Below are positions 54,884 to 63,710 of a DNA stretch of 64,000 nt, piece by piece. The notes under the pieces are model-generated. The model was not told the DNA's origin, made no database searches, and saw only the letters and a program-made list of their open reading frames with translations. Numbering within the stretch: position 1 is the first letter of the stretch; every line of letters begins with the position of its first letter. The position numbers and the translations under genes were made by a program. Source of the DNA: Flavobacteriales bacterium (GTDB lineage: Bacteria > Bacteroidota > Bacteroidia > Flavobacteriales_F > PHOS-HE28); assembly GCA_019638115.1 (NCBI GenBank), contig JAHBUK010000003.1, forward strand, positions 434,001 to 498,000, in the 5' to 3' direction.

Positions 54884-54888
54884 TAACG

Positions 54889-55389
54889 ATGTTCCGCACT
54901 TCCGTAAGCCCCGCAAAAGTAGCCGCGCTGATCGCTGTGGCCTTTTCCGTGGTGGGCTGTTTCCCCAAGGAGCAGTTCCCGCCGGAACCGAAGATCACCT
55001 TCAAGTCCTTCGTGCAGTTCGCCGATTCAGCCTCCCTCACCATCTCCTTCACCGATGGCGACGGCGACATCGGCCTTGATCCCGGCGACTCCAATCCGCC
55101 CTTCGACATCGGCTCGCCTTATTACTACAACCTGTTCCTGGAATACTACGAGCTGCAAAACGGGGAATGGGTGAAGCCCGAGCTCTTGCTGCCCTATTAC
55201 TACCGCGTTCCGCGCATCACGCCAACAGGCCAGAACAAGGCCTTGCAGGGGGATATCGCAGTGGCCCTGAAGCCCTGGCCGATCAGCAGCCTGCCCTTCG
55301 ATACGGTGCGCTTCAGTGTCCGTCTGCTGGACCGTTCGCTGAAGGAGAGCAACGAGGTGTACACCGATCCGGTGAAGACCACGCCTTGA
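54889..55389 (+). CDS. Lipoprotein of unknown function
   Basis: The 166-residue protein has a lipoprotein signal ending SVVGC (Cys24) and a beta-rich domain with ITFKSFVQFADSASLTISF and an acidic DGDGDIGLDPGD loop that could bind calcium. I recognise it only as a Bacteroidota hypothetical lipoprotein type. It is divergent from the LuxE-like gene and convergent with the Na/Pi cotransporter gene, so it is probably transcribed alone. Confidence 0.75.
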   Translation: MFRTSVSPAKVAALIAVAFSVVGCFPKEQFPPEPKITFKSFVQFADSASLTISFTDGDGDIGLDPGDSNPPFDIGSPYYYNLFLEYYELQNGEWVKPELLLPYYYRVPRITPTGQNKALQGDIAVALKPWPISSLPFDTVRFSVRLLDRSLKESNEVYTDPVKTTP

Positions 55390-55401
55390 GCTTAGGCCTG
55401 C

Positions 55402-57087
55402 TCACATTTCCCCAGCGAGTGCTTCGCTCACGTTGATCAGGTGGTCGCCCACCTTCTCGCAGGATGAGAACAGGTCGTTGTAGACCAGGCCGCTGCGCAC
55501 GTTGTAGTCGCCGCTCTCGATGCTCTTCAGGTGGATGCGCCTCAATTGGTCGCGCTTCTGGTTGATGCGTTGCTCCACTTCCACGGCCTCGTCCAGCAGC
55601 ACTTCGTCCTGCTCCACATCCAGGTTGCGCAGCATCACCGTGTAGGCCTTCTCCAGCAGGTCCAGCATTTCCAGCAGGTTGTGCCGTTGCTCCGGGGTGA
55701 ACCACAGGCGGTCATCGATCTTCCGCTCCATGGATTTGCTCATCTGGAAGAAGATGTCGCCCACGCGTTCCAGATCACCGATGATGGCGAGCAGGCCCTG
55801 GATGCGCTGAGAGACCTCTTCGCTCCGTGCTTCGGTGCTGGTGCGTGTGAGGTACTTGCCCACTTCCACCTCCAGGCGGTCGGTCACCTGCTCGTACTTG
55901 GCCAGGCGGAGCATCAGGGTGTCGCGCTGGCGGGCATCCTTCACCGTAACCAGTTCGCGCACCATGGCGAGCATGTTGTGGGTGATCTTGCCGAAGCGCG
56001 CGATCTCCTTGCGGGCCTCCATCAGCGACACTTCCGGGCTCACCGGGATGTCCGCATCGAGGTACTCCAGGCGGTACTCCTCATCGAATTCGTTGCGGGT
56101 GGGGACCAGCCGGGTAACGATGCGTTCGATCAGCGGTACGAAGCCGATGAGCAGGAGCATGTTGAGCACGTTGAACGAGATGTGCAGCAGCGTGAGCGCC
56201 CACTTGATGGCGCCCTGGTCGGCATAAGGTGAGGCGCCCACCCAACGCTCCACCACCCCGGCAACGGTATTGAGATAGGGCGCGAAGAGCAGCACGGCCC
56301 AGAGCACACCGAACACGTTGAAGAGCATGTGTACGCGTGCGGTGCGCTTGGCCCACACATTGGCCACCAGCGCGGCGATGTTGGCGGTGAGGGTGGTGCC
56401 GATGTTCTCGCCCAACACCATGGCGGCGGCCATGGGATAGTCGATGGTGCCGTTCTCGCACAGCACCAGGGTGAGCGCGATGGAAGCGCTGGAGGATTGC
56501 AGCACCACCGCCACCACTGCTCCGAAGAACACGAAGAGCAGCACGGACAGGAGCCCCATTTTGCTAAGCCCTTGCAGGAAGCCCAGCGCCTCTGCGGAGG
56601 GCACCGGCATGGAGGTCTTCAGGAACTCCAGGCCAAGGAAGAGCAGCGCGGCACCAATGAGGAACTCGGCCACGGCACGGGTGGTGGCGGTCCTTACGAA
56701 GAGCAGCGGAAAGGCCAGGCCGATGATGGGGATGGCCAGTTTGGTGATGCTCAGGTCGGTGAACACGGCCCAACTGAAGAAGAGCACTTTGAGGGTGGTG
56801 CCGATGTTGGCCCCCATCACCACGCTGATCGCTTGCCGCACCTTCAGCAGGCCGGCGTTCACGAAGCTCACCACCATCACCGTGGCGGCGCTGCTGCTCT
56901 GGATCACCGCCGTGGCGGCCATGCCGGTGAAGACCCCCATGGCACGGTTGGCCGTCATCCAGCGGAGCACGCTGCGCATGCGCCCACCGGCGACCTTCTG
57001 CAAGCCCTCGCTCATCACCTTCATGCCATAGATGAAGAGGCCGAGTGAACCGGCAAGGGTCAGGAATTCGAGCAGGCCGAATTGCAT
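55402..57087 (-). CDS. Na/Pi cotransporter family protein with PhoU-like domain
   Basis: Ten or so membrane segments fill residues 1-340. The duplicated Na/Pi-cotransporter signatures appear as TAVIQSSSAATVMVVSF and VALQSSSASIALTLVL-like blocks (QSSS motifs near 65 and 200). A cytoplasmic PhoU-like helical domain covers about 350-550. The 561-residue length fits the NptA/YjbB type. It moves phosphate with sodium across the inner membrane; direction can be import or export. It diverges from the histidine kinase at 57270. Confidence 0.92.
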   Translation of the reverse strand: MQFGLLEFLTLAGSLGLFIYGMKVMSEGLQKVAGGRMRSVLRWMTANRAMGVFTGMAATAVIQSSSAATVMVVSFVNAGLLKVRQAISVVMGANIGTTLKVLFFSWAVFTDLSITKLAIPIIGLAFPLLFVRTATTRAVAEFLIGAALLFLGLEFLKTSMPVPSAEALGFLQGLSKMGLLSVLLFVFFGAVVAVVLQSSSASIALTLVLCENGTIDYPMAAAMVLGENIGTTLTANIAALVANVWAKRTARVHMLFNVFGVLWAVLLFAPYLNTVAGVVERWVGASPYADQGAIKWALTLLHISFNVLNMLLLIGFVPLIERIVTRLVPTRNEFDEEYRLEYLDADIPVSPEVSLMEARKEIARFGKITHNMLAMVRELVTVKDARQRDTLMLRLAKYEQVTDRLEVEVGKYLTRTSTEARSEEVSQRIQGLLAIIGDLERVGDIFFQMSKSMERKIDDRLWFTPEQRHNLLEMLDLLEKAYTVMLRNLDVEQDEVLLDEAVEVEQRINQKRDQLRRIHLKSIESGDYNVRSGLVYNDLFSSCEKVGDHLINVSEALAGEM

Positions 57088-57212
57088 GGCGCGAAGGTCG
57101 CCATTTTATGGTGCGACCCATGAGGGGCGAATGGTCTTGTTCGCCATGTTTCCCCTACGTTAAATCTGGCTGATCAGGGTTGCTCCGGACGGTGCTTCGC
57201 AATGCCCCCGGC

Positions 57213-57220
57213 TATCTTTG
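57213..57220 (+). promoter_or_regulatory. Bacteroidota -7 promoter box for the histidine kinase
   Basis: TATCTTTG in the context CCGGCTATCTTTG. It shows that the coding start must lie downstream, supporting the GTG at 57270. Confidence 0.55.
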
Positions 57221-57269
57221 GCGGCCCCGGACCCAAGCTCATGTCCGGAGCCCAATTCCCAACACTTCC

Positions 57270-58310
57270 GTGGGCCAACTTTCTCCCCGCCAAGTAGCTC
57301 TGCTCGCATCAGGCATCGTCACCCTTTTCGGTGCGGTGCTGTTGGGTGTGGGCATTCAGGTCTTCAGCGGCCAGAGCTCCATGGCGTGGTACCTGCTCTT
57401 GCTCGCGGTGCTTTTCGCGGCGGCTTATGGCGCCTTCTCCTTCGGCATCGAACGCTTCATTCACAGCCGCATCAAGGTCCTGTACAAGACGGTGCACCAA
57501 CTGCGCAGGGGGCGCAAGGAAAAAGAGACCACGGAGGTGGAAGGCGATGTGCTGGAACTGGTGAACGCCGAAGTGAACGAATGGGCCTCGGCGCGCCGCA
57601 CGGAGATCAGCGAATTGCATGAACGGGAAAAATTCCGCCGCGAGTTCATTGGCAACCTGGCTCATGAACTGAAGACGCCGATCTTCAACATCCAAGGCTA
57701 CATCCTTACCCTTTTGGAAGGTGGCCTGGAGGATGACAAGGTGAACCGCGACTTCCTGAACCGCGCCAGCAATGGGGTGGACAGGCTGATGAAGATCGTG
57801 GAGGACCTGGACCTCATCACCAAATTGGAGAGTGGTGTAATGGACCTGAACGTGGTGCGTACCGACCTGCATGAAGTGGTGCGCGCGGCCATTGAGGAAC
57901 TGGACCTGCAAGCCAGCGAGCGTGGAGTGCAGTTGAAGAACGAATTGGCTGAACCCACCTGGGTGATGGCCGACAGGGACCGTTTGGCGCAGGTCTTCTC
58001 CAACCTGCTCACCAATGCCATCAACTACGGCAAGGAAGGCGGCAAATGCCGCGTGCGCAGCTACCCCTTGGGCGATCAGGTGGTGGTGGAAGTGAAGGAC
58101 GATGGCATCGGCATCAGTGCCGAACACCTGCCCCGCTTGTTCGAGCGCTTCTATCGCGTGGGCAAGAGCCGGGCGCGCAACGAGGGAGGGTCCGGTCTCG
58201 GGCTGGCCATCGTGAAGCACATCATCGACGCCCACCAGCAGACCATAACGGTGAACAGCACGGAGGGCAAGGGCACCACCTTCAACTTCACGCTGCAGCG
58301 CGGCCAGTAG
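57270..58310 (+). CDS. Membrane sensor histidine kinase
   Basis: The GTG at 57270 gives 346 residues: two N-terminal membrane spans (about 8-30 and 40-62) with almost no periplasmic loop, a charged linker, and the HisKA H-box NLAHELKTPIFNIQGY with phospho-acceptor His132. The HATPase domain has its N-box (VFSNLLTNAINYG), DDGIGI, LFERFYRVGKSR and GGSGLGLAIVKH. The architecture resembles PhoR-type kinases. No response regulator gene is adjacent, so it works with a partner elsewhere. It stands back to back with a Na/Pi cotransporter gene, which makes phosphate sensing conceivable. Confidence 0.9.
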   Translation: MGQLSPRQVALLASGIVTLFGAVLLGVGIQVFSGQSSMAWYLLLLAVLFAAAYGAFSFGIERFIHSRIKVLYKTVHQLRRGRKEKETTEVEGDVLELVNAEVNEWASARRTEISELHEREKFRREFIGNLAHELKTPIFNIQGYILTLLEGGLEDDKVNRDFLNRASNGVDRLMKIVEDLDLITKLESGVMDLNVVRTDLHEVVRAAIEELDLQASERGVQLKNELAEPTWVMADRDRLAQVFSNLLTNAINYGKEGGKCRVRSYPLGDQVVVEVKDDGIGISAEHLPRLFERFYRVGKSRARNEGGSGLGLAIVKHIIDAHQQTITVNSTEGKGTTFNFTLQRGQ

Positions 58311-58325
58311 CGCTTAATTCCAAGC

Positions 58326-59588
58326 TTAGGGCTTCTTCACCACTTCGTCGTAGAAGGTGATCTCCTTCTCGTTGTTGATGCTGATGCGCGGAATGTCATC
58401 ATACATCGTGAGCTTCCCCGTCACGCACACGCGCCTGTTCACCAGGTAGGTCTCCGGGTCGTAGCTGAAGTTGGGCCCGTTGTAAGACCAGATGGTGGCG
58501 TAGAAATCCTGGTAGGGGTGCATCCGGTCGAAGTTCAGGTAGATGGCCTGCGCCTTCACCGTCTTGCGGGTGCTTACCACGGTGCCACAGATGGTGGCCG
58601 TTTTACCGATGTGGTATTTGGCCTGCACGGTGTTGAACATGCCCTTGGGCAGCGGGGCTTTCAGTGGCTCGGCCTCGCCGAAGAAGGGGTCGCCCTCGGC
58701 ATACCATTCCTTGGGCTCGCGCATCGCCTCGATCACGTTTTCGAGTTTGTCGTCCAGGCTTGCGAAGAAGTCGATGCCCGTGATCTTCTCCACGCTGTCG
58801 ATCGGCACGGCATAGCTGATGGTGGGGTATTCGTTCTTGCCATTGGATTGCAGGAAGGCAATGCCTTTCGGGGAATCGCTGTCGAGGTCCACGATCACCT
58901 TGTAGAAGAGCTCGGGGATGCTCACATCGTTCTGCCGGTTGGGTTTCTCCATGATCGGCAGTCCATCCCGCAGCACGGGCCCGGTGACCACGAACACACG
59001 CTGCTTGCTGAAGTTCACGTAGCGCCGCAGCCAGTCCTCCAGCTCGGCCCACGACTCGCGGTTCAGTTCGGGCTTCTGCGGACTGATGTTGCTGTAGAGG
59101 TAGGTGGCAGCCAGTGCGTCCTGGTTCCAGCGCATGTCCGCACTGGGCACCAAGTGACCGCGGTCGTAGCCGCTGTACCAGTAGTCCGTGGTCACCGCCG
59201 TGCCGCCTTTTACCAAGGGGTCTGGCAGGAAGGAATCGATGCGTGCAAGGTTGCCGGTTATGAGGTCCGGTGTGGCGATGTGTGCCACCCATTTCGCCTG
59301 CTTGTGCTTTTGGTCGTACACCAGGATATGGCCGGGGTGGATCACCAGTTCCTCGCCTTCCTTCAAAGCAGGCAGGCCGCGGGCCATCAGGTCGCGCCGG
59401 ATGATGGCCAGCTTCGCGGAATCGATGCGCTGCACCTGTGTTTTGCGCTGTGCATCCAGGTCGCCCAGTTGCTTTTCGAGTTTCTGGAGATGGTTGCCCA
59501 AAGGGGTGTCATCATCCTTGATCTGGGCCTCTGCATGACCTGCGGCAAGGCATAGGAAGACAGCGATGGCGGAACGAACGGACTTCAT
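58326..59588 (-). CDS. Secreted DNA/RNA non-specific endonuclease with extra C-terminal domain
   Basis: The ATG at 59588 gives a signal peptide (1-21, ending GHAEA). The ββα-metal nuclease signature is YDRGHLVPSADM with catalytic His145, followed by the metal-binding Asn in YSNISPQ. Beyond the nuclease domain (about 75-310) a further domain of about 100 residues (320-420) contains GKTATICGTVVSTRKTVKAQAIYLNF and RRVCVTGKLTMYDDIPRISI. This has the strand pattern of an OB-fold. The enzyme should degrade DNA and RNA outside the cytoplasm. TACCTTCG at 59596-59603 (minus) may be its promoter, 7 bases from the ATG. Confidence 0.88.
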   Translation of the reverse strand: MKSVRSAIAVFLCLAAGHAEAQIKDDDTPLGNHLQKLEKQLGDLDAQRKTQVQRIDSAKLAIIRRDLMARGLPALKEGEELVIHPGHILVYDQKHKQAKWVAHIATPDLITGNLARIDSFLPDPLVKGGTAVTTDYWYSGYDRGHLVPSADMRWNQDALAATYLYSNISPQKPELNRESWAELEDWLRRYVNFSKQRVFVVTGPVLRDGLPIMEKPNRQNDVSIPELFYKVIVDLDSDSPKGIAFLQSNGKNEYPTISYAVPIDSVEKITGIDFFASLDDKLENVIEAMREPKEWYAEGDPFFGEAEPLKAPLPKGMFNTVQAKYHIGKTATICGTVVSTRKTVKAQAIYLNFDRMHPYQDFYATIWSYNGPNFSYDPETYLVNRRVCVTGKLTMYDDIPRISINNEKEITFYDEVVKKP

Positions 59589-59614
59589 GGGGCATCGAAG
59601 GTAACGGAGCGCGC

Positions 59615-60685
59615 TCAACGCAAGAGCCTTGCCAGATCGGAAAGGGCTTCATCCAGCAGTACACGCGCTGGTGGCTCTTTCGTGGCGGCGGGATCACGCA
59701 ATGCGGCCAATGCTTCGGAGAGGTCCAGTGCATCCTGGCGGCGCACCACGAAACGGCCGGTGCGTTGGTGCAGTTCGCCCAGGTATTCCTGTTCGGCCTG
59801 GCCGGGGGTGGGGATCACCACGGCGCTGCGGCCCAAGGCCACCAGGTCCATGAGCGTGGTGTAGCCGCTGCGCGATACGATGTGCGTGGCGCTGCGCATG
59901 TGGGCGGCCAGTTCGTTCGCGGGCAGGTGGGGCACGGCGAGCAGCTTGCCATGCTGTTGCTGGCCGGTGTTCGCGGGCAGGCCGCGCACAAGCAGGTGTT
60001 TGCCGGGGATCCGTTGCAGTTGCTCGGTGAGCAGTTGGTCCAGCAAGGTGCGCTGCGGCTCAGGCCCACTGATCACGGCCACCACGGTGTAGCCTTTTCC
60101 ACGCTCTTCGGGAGCACCTAGCATGCGGCTGAGCGTACCGATGTATCGGGCATTCGCCGGCATGTCCTTGCCATGGGAAAGTGCTCCCGCCAGACCTGGC
60201 GCTTGTGCCTCGTCCATGATCCAGCTGCGCGTGAAGCGCGACATGTGGCGCAGGTTCAGTTTGCGCAAGGCGCCCTGGGCCAGAGGCGTGAAGGGGAATA
60301 CCTGGTGGGTGATGAGCACGCTGGGCAGATCGGGGTGCCGGATGCCGAAGCGCTGGTCGCTGATCACCGCGGCGAGCTTCAGGTCCTGGCGGATGCGATC
60401 GAAGAGGGCCCGCTCGGCTTGCACGCTGCGCACCATGGCGGGGAACTGGCGCGCCATGCTCCACAGTTGGTTGCTGCCTGCGCTGTAGCGGATGTGCGCT
60501 CCCGGTATCCGCACGTGCTCCAACTGCGGGAACTCCTGGCGCAACAAGGCCAGCGGTCCTTGGTCGGCACCGATCACGGGTACCGCGCCCAACTGCACCA
60601 AGCGCTGTATGATGGGGATGCAGCGTGTGCTGTGACCCAGGCCCCAATCCAAGGGGGCCACCAGAATGCGTGCGCCGTGGAACAT
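59615..60685 (-). CDS. MurG/UGT-like glycosyltransferase
   Basis: The start at 60685 gives 356 residues beginning FHGARILVAPLDWGLGHSTRC, the first GT-B Rossmann loop. The C-terminal half has VVAVISGPEPQR and a donor-site stretch SRSGYTTLMDLVALGRSAVVIPTPGQAEQEYL like MurG-type enzymes. This is a common Bacteroidota stand-alone glycosyltransferase whose acceptor is unknown. The minus-strand sequence CACCTTTG (60695-60702) just upstream resembles the promoter box, 9 bases from the ATG. Confidence 0.82.
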   Translation of the reverse strand: MFHGARILVAPLDWGLGHSTRCIPIIQRLVQLGAVPVIGADQGPLALLRQEFPQLEHVRIPGAHIRYSAGSNQLWSMARQFPAMVRSVQAERALFDRIRQDLKLAAVISDQRFGIRHPDLPSVLITHQVFPFTPLAQGALRKLNLRHMSRFTRSWIMDEAQAPGLAGALSHGKDMPANARYIGTLSRMLGAPEERGKGYTVVAVISGPEPQRTLLDQLLTEQLQRIPGKHLLVRGLPANTGQQQHGKLLAVPHLPANELAAHMRSATHIVSRSGYTTLMDLVALGRSAVVIPTPGQAEQEYLGELHQRTGRFVVRRQDALDLSEALAALRDPAATKEPPARVLLDEALSDLARLLR

Positions 60686-60909
60686 CTTCGCGGGCAAAGG
60701 TGCGGTGGGCTTTTTCAAGCCAGTGTTAAGGCAGTGCAATATCGTGCGCATCCCTTCACCAAGCCTTCACCCTAAATTCGCGGCCCTTGCGAGCAGGGCT
60801 CGTTGGTCGATGTTCGTTGTATGGAGCACTCTCTTATGGCGACCAGCACTGATCGACCAGGTCAAGACTACCACCGAACAACGACCCTCGCACACCGAAG
60901 ACCGACCCC

Positions 60910-61593
60910 ATGGGCAAGAACAAGCTCTCCCGTTTTGCCGAGAACCTCACCTTCGAGCACGTCATCCAGCCCAGCTTCGAGCAGTTGATGAACGAAGGCC
61001 TGGCCCAGCGCGGCCGTTGGAATGAGCTGCTCTTCAAGCGGGAGGCGCCACTGGTGCTGGAGCTCGGTTGCGGAGGCGGCGAATACACCGTGGGGCTCGC
61101 GCGCTTGAACCCCGATCGCAACTACCTCGGAGTTGACATCAAGGGCGCTCGACTATGGCGTGGTGCGCGTTCTGCCAAGGAGGAAGGCTTGAACAACGTG
61201 GGCTTCCTGCGCACGCATGTGGACCATCTCCTGAAGTGCTTCGGGCCGCAGGAAGTGGACGAGATCTGGCTCACCTTCAGCGATCCGCAACTGGGCAAAC
61301 CCCGCAAGCGCCTCACGAGCCCGCTCTTCCTGGCCCGCTACAAGGAAGTGCTGAAGCCGGGCGGTGTGGTGCACCTGAAGACCGACAGCCCCGAACTGTA
61401 CGAGTACACGTTGGAGATGATCGCCGAGCACAAGCTGCCCGTCTTCGAGCAAAGCGCCAACGTCTATGAGGATCTGGTGAAGCGGGTATCACCCGAAGAA
61501 CAAGCGGTGCTGAACATTCGCACCTTCTATGAAAGCATGTGGTTGGAGGAGGGGCGGACCATCCATTATGTACGGTTTGGGATGACGCACTGA
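60910..61593 (+). CDS. trmB: tRNA (guanine-N7)-methyltransferase
   Basis: The 227-residue SAM-dependent methyltransferase has LELGCGGGEYTVGLA, GVDIKGARLWRGARSA and the TrmB-specific FSDPQLGKPRKRLTSPLF, where the family reads PDPW or PDPQ. It methylates G46 in the tRNA variable loop. The 224-base gap upstream (60686-60909) holds no gene; TAAATTCG at 60773-60780 is a weak promoter candidate that would leave a leader of about 125 bases. Confidence 0.93.
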   Translation: MGKNKLSRFAENLTFEHVIQPSFEQLMNEGLAQRGRWNELLFKREAPLVLELGCGGGEYTVGLARLNPDRNYLGVDIKGARLWRGARSAKEEGLNNVGFLRTHVDHLLKCFGPQEVDEIWLTFSDPQLGKPRKRLTSPLFLARYKEVLKPGGVVHLKTDSPELYEYTLEMIAEHKLPVFEQSANVYEDLVKRVSPEEQAVLNIRTFYESMWLEEGRTIHYVRFGMTH

Positions 61594-61604
61594 CCTTGAT
61601 CGAA

Positions 61605-61644
61605 GCGCTGGCAGCGTCGACCCTCCGGGTCGACCGACCAGCGC
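61605..61644. repeat. Two-tier palindrome between trmB and the alkyltransferase-like gene
   Basis: The inner stem GTCGACCC/GGGTCGAC (61616-61623 with 61627-61634, loop TCC) is enclosed by an outer stem GCGCTGG/CCAGCGC (61605-61611 with 61638-61644). It starts 12 bases after the trmB stop. It may act as a terminator, but the nested symmetry and the lack of a T-run look more like a dispersed palindromic element of the REP type. Confidence 0.6.
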
Positions 61645-61666
61645 CAGATCTGCGCATTTTCACCCC

Positions 61667-62053
61667 ATGTCGAAACGCACTGTCATCAATGACGCCATCC
61701 AAGCCCCGTCCCTTCCGGGAGGCAGGCGCGACTTCTTCGCCGATGTAATGGACGTGGTGCGCCAGATCCCCAAGGGGCGTGTAACGAGCTACGGAGCCAT
61801 CGCGAAGTACCTGGGTGCCGCACGCAGCAGCCGCATCGTGGGTTTTTGCATGAACAATGCGCATGGTGTGAAGCCCAAGGTGCCCGCCCACCGCGTGGTG
61901 AACCGCATCGGCATGCTAACCGGCAAGCACCACTTCGCAACGCCCACCGCCATGGAGGAACTGCTTGCCCGGGAAGGTGTGCAGGTGAAGAACGATCAGG
62001 TGGTGGACTTTCCAGGCCGCTTCTGGAACCCCGCCATTGAATTGGACCTTTAG
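61667..62053 (+). CDS. MGMT-family alkyltransferase-like protein without the acceptor cysteine
   Basis: The 128-residue protein has the DNA-binding helix-turn-helix and recognition region of O6-alkylguanine-DNA alkyltransferases (VMDVVRQIPKGRVTSYGAIAKYLG, RIVGFCMNNAH). The reactive PCHR motif reads P73-A74-H75-R76 here. It therefore cannot accept alkyl groups. Such ATL proteins bind alkylated guanine and hand it to nucleotide excision repair. The family is common in Bacteroidota. A two-tier palindrome lies just upstream. Confidence 0.88.
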   Translation: MSKRTVINDAIQAPSLPGGRRDFFADVMDVVRQIPKGRVTSYGAIAKYLGAARSSRIVGFCMNNAHGVKPKVPAHRVVNRIGMLTGKHHFATPTAMEELLAREGVQVKNDQVVDFPGRFWNPAIELDL

Positions 62054-62111
62054 CCCTCAATAGGTTCCGCGCTTTCCCGTCTTATCTTCATCATCCCTAA
62101 CGCGCAAGATC

Positions 62112-62564
62112 ATGCGGGTCGATATCCTCCACGACGATGCCGATGCCACCATCGAGGTGCATCCCGAACAGCGCTTGGTACGGCTCACCTGGAAGCGTCC
62201 CATTTTCGGTGAGGCATACAGGAGCGTGCTCATGAAGGTGCTGGACGTGGTGCGTGAGCAGGGGACCAACATGTGGCTGAGCGATGGCAGGAACGCGGGG
62301 CCGATCCTGCAGAACGATCAGGTGTGGACCATGAAGGAATTCACGCCTGCGGTGATGGCGGCGGGTTTGGAGCGCATCGCCATCGTGAACAGCTCCGATG
62401 TGCTGAACATGATGGCCGTGGACCGCATGGTGAACGCTACCCCTGCGGAGGCACCATACGACATCGCCTTCTTCGAGGACCCTTCGATCGCGCAGCTTTG
62501 GCTGATGGGCAAGGCCCGCTCGGAACAGCACGTTGAAGGACCGGGCGACAAGGGGGCGGTCTGA
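62112..62564 (+). CDS. Conserved hypothetical protein, possibly STAS/SpoIIAA-like
   Basis: The 150-residue protein has no signal peptide. Alternating strands and helices (ATIEVHPEQRLVRLTWKRP, MWLSDGRNAGPI, ERIAIVNSSDVLNMMAVDRM) and the length resemble the STAS-like SpoIIAA domain proteins of Bacteroidota, which often have unknown roles. I see no serine clearly placed for phosphorylation. The assignment is tentative. It ends 60 bases before the mrp start. Confidence 0.6.
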   Translation: MRVDILHDDADATIEVHPEQRLVRLTWKRPIFGEAYRSVLMKVLDVVREQGTNMWLSDGRNAGPILQNDQVWTMKEFTPAVMAAGLERIAIVNSSDVLNMMAVDRMVNATPAEAPYDIAFFEDPSIAQLWLMGKARSEQHVEGPGDKGAV

Positions 62565-62585
62565 AGTCGCAGAAACTCCCGGGAT

Positions 62586-62593
62586 TAGCTTTG
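62586..62593 (+). promoter_or_regulatory. Bacteroidota -7 promoter box for mrp
   Basis: TAGCTTTG fits TAnnTTTG and ends 31 bases before the mrp ATG at 62625. Confidence 0.55.
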
Positions 62594-62624
62594 CACCCGC
62601 CTGCCGAAGTGCGGGTATCCGATC

Positions 62625-63707
62625 ATGAGCTTTTCCAAGGACGCTGTCCTATCCGCCCTTTCCCGCATCATCGAACCCGATCTGAAGAAGGACATCGTGG
62701 CGCTCGATCTGGTGCGCGACATCAAGATCTCCGGCAACACCGTGAGCGTGCATGTGGAAGTGAGCAATCCCGCCATGCACAGCCGCAAGCGCATGGAGGA
62801 GGCCGTCACCTTCAACATCAAACAGGCCTTGGGCCAGGACGTGGCGGTGATGGCCAACGTAACTCCGCTGAGCGGCGAGCGCGGCAACCTGCGCAAGGTG
62901 CTGCCCGGTGTGAAGCACATCGTGGCCATCGCCAGCGGAAAGGGCGGCGTGGGCAAGAGCACGGTAACGGCCAACCTCGCGGCGGGCCTGGCGGCGCGCG
63001 GCCTCAAGGTGGGCCTGGTGGATGCCGACATCTACGGCCCCAGCATGCCGCTGATGTTCGACGTGCTGCATGAGAAACCCGGCACCCGTGAGAAGGACGG
63101 TCGCCAATGGATCGTGCCGGTGGAGAGTTATGGCGTGAAGGTGCTCAGCATCGGCTTCTTCGCACAGACCGACCAGGCCATCGCGTGGCGCGGGCCCATG
63201 GCCACCAAGGCGCTGGAGCAGCTGATCAAGGATGCCGACTGGGGCGAGTTGGACGTGATGCTCGTGGACCTTCCACCCGGCACCGGGGACATCCATCTTT
63301 CGTTGGTGCAGGCCGTGCCGCTCACCGGCGCCATCATCGTTAGCACGCCGCAGAACGTGGCGCTCATCGATGCGCGCAAGGGTGTTGGCCTCTTCCGCCT
63401 GCCCAGCGTGAACGCACCGGTGCTTGGCATCGTGGAGAACATGGCCTGGTTCACGCCGGCCGAGCTTCCGGAGAACAAGTACTACATCTTCGGCAAGGGC
63501 GGCGCACAGGCATTGGCCGGGGAACTTCAAGTGCCCTTCCTCGCCGAGGTGCCGCTGGTGCAGAGCATACGCGAGGCCGGTGATGTGGGCCGCCCAGCCG
63601 TGCTTCAAGGCAATACGCCCGCCGCCGCTGCATTTGACCACCTTTGTACCGCTTTCCAGCAACGGCTTCAAGCGCTGGAGCAGGAGAGCAAGCCCGTTAC
63701 CGCCTGA
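62625..63707 (+). CDS. mrp: Mrp/NBP35 family Fe-S carrier ATPase
   Basis: An N-terminal DUF59 (MIP18-like) domain (about 1-90) precedes the deviant Walker A P-loop ATPase domain (ASGKGGVGKSTVTANLA near residue 105, VDADIYGPSMP, VDLPPGTGDIHLS). The protein loads or transfers Fe-S clusters in an ATP-dependent way. The C-terminal CxxC found in many homologues is absent (the region reads PAELPENKYYIFG), as often seen in Bacteroidota. A NifU-type scaffold gene follows after 3 bases, so the two act together. Confidence 0.93.
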   Translation: MSFSKDAVLSALSRIIEPDLKKDIVALDLVRDIKISGNTVSVHVEVSNPAMHSRKRMEEAVTFNIKQALGQDVAVMANVTPLSGERGNLRKVLPGVKHIVAIASGKGGVGKSTVTANLAAGLAARGLKVGLVDADIYGPSMPLMFDVLHEKPGTREKDGRQWIVPVESYGVKVLSIGFFAQTDQAIAWRGPMATKALEQLIKDADWGELDVMLVDLPPGTGDIHLSLVQAVPLTGAIIVSTPQNVALIDARKGVGLFRLPSVNAPVLGIVENMAWFTPAELPENKYYIFGKGGAQALAGELQVPFLAEVPLVQSIREAGDVGRPAVLQGNTPAAAAFDHLCTAFQQRLQALEQESKPVTA

Positions 63708-63710
63708 ACC

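Noticed and set aside
62625..63707. Missing CxxC in Mrp
   Set aside because: Many Bacteroidota Mrp proteins lack it, so this is not evidence of decay.
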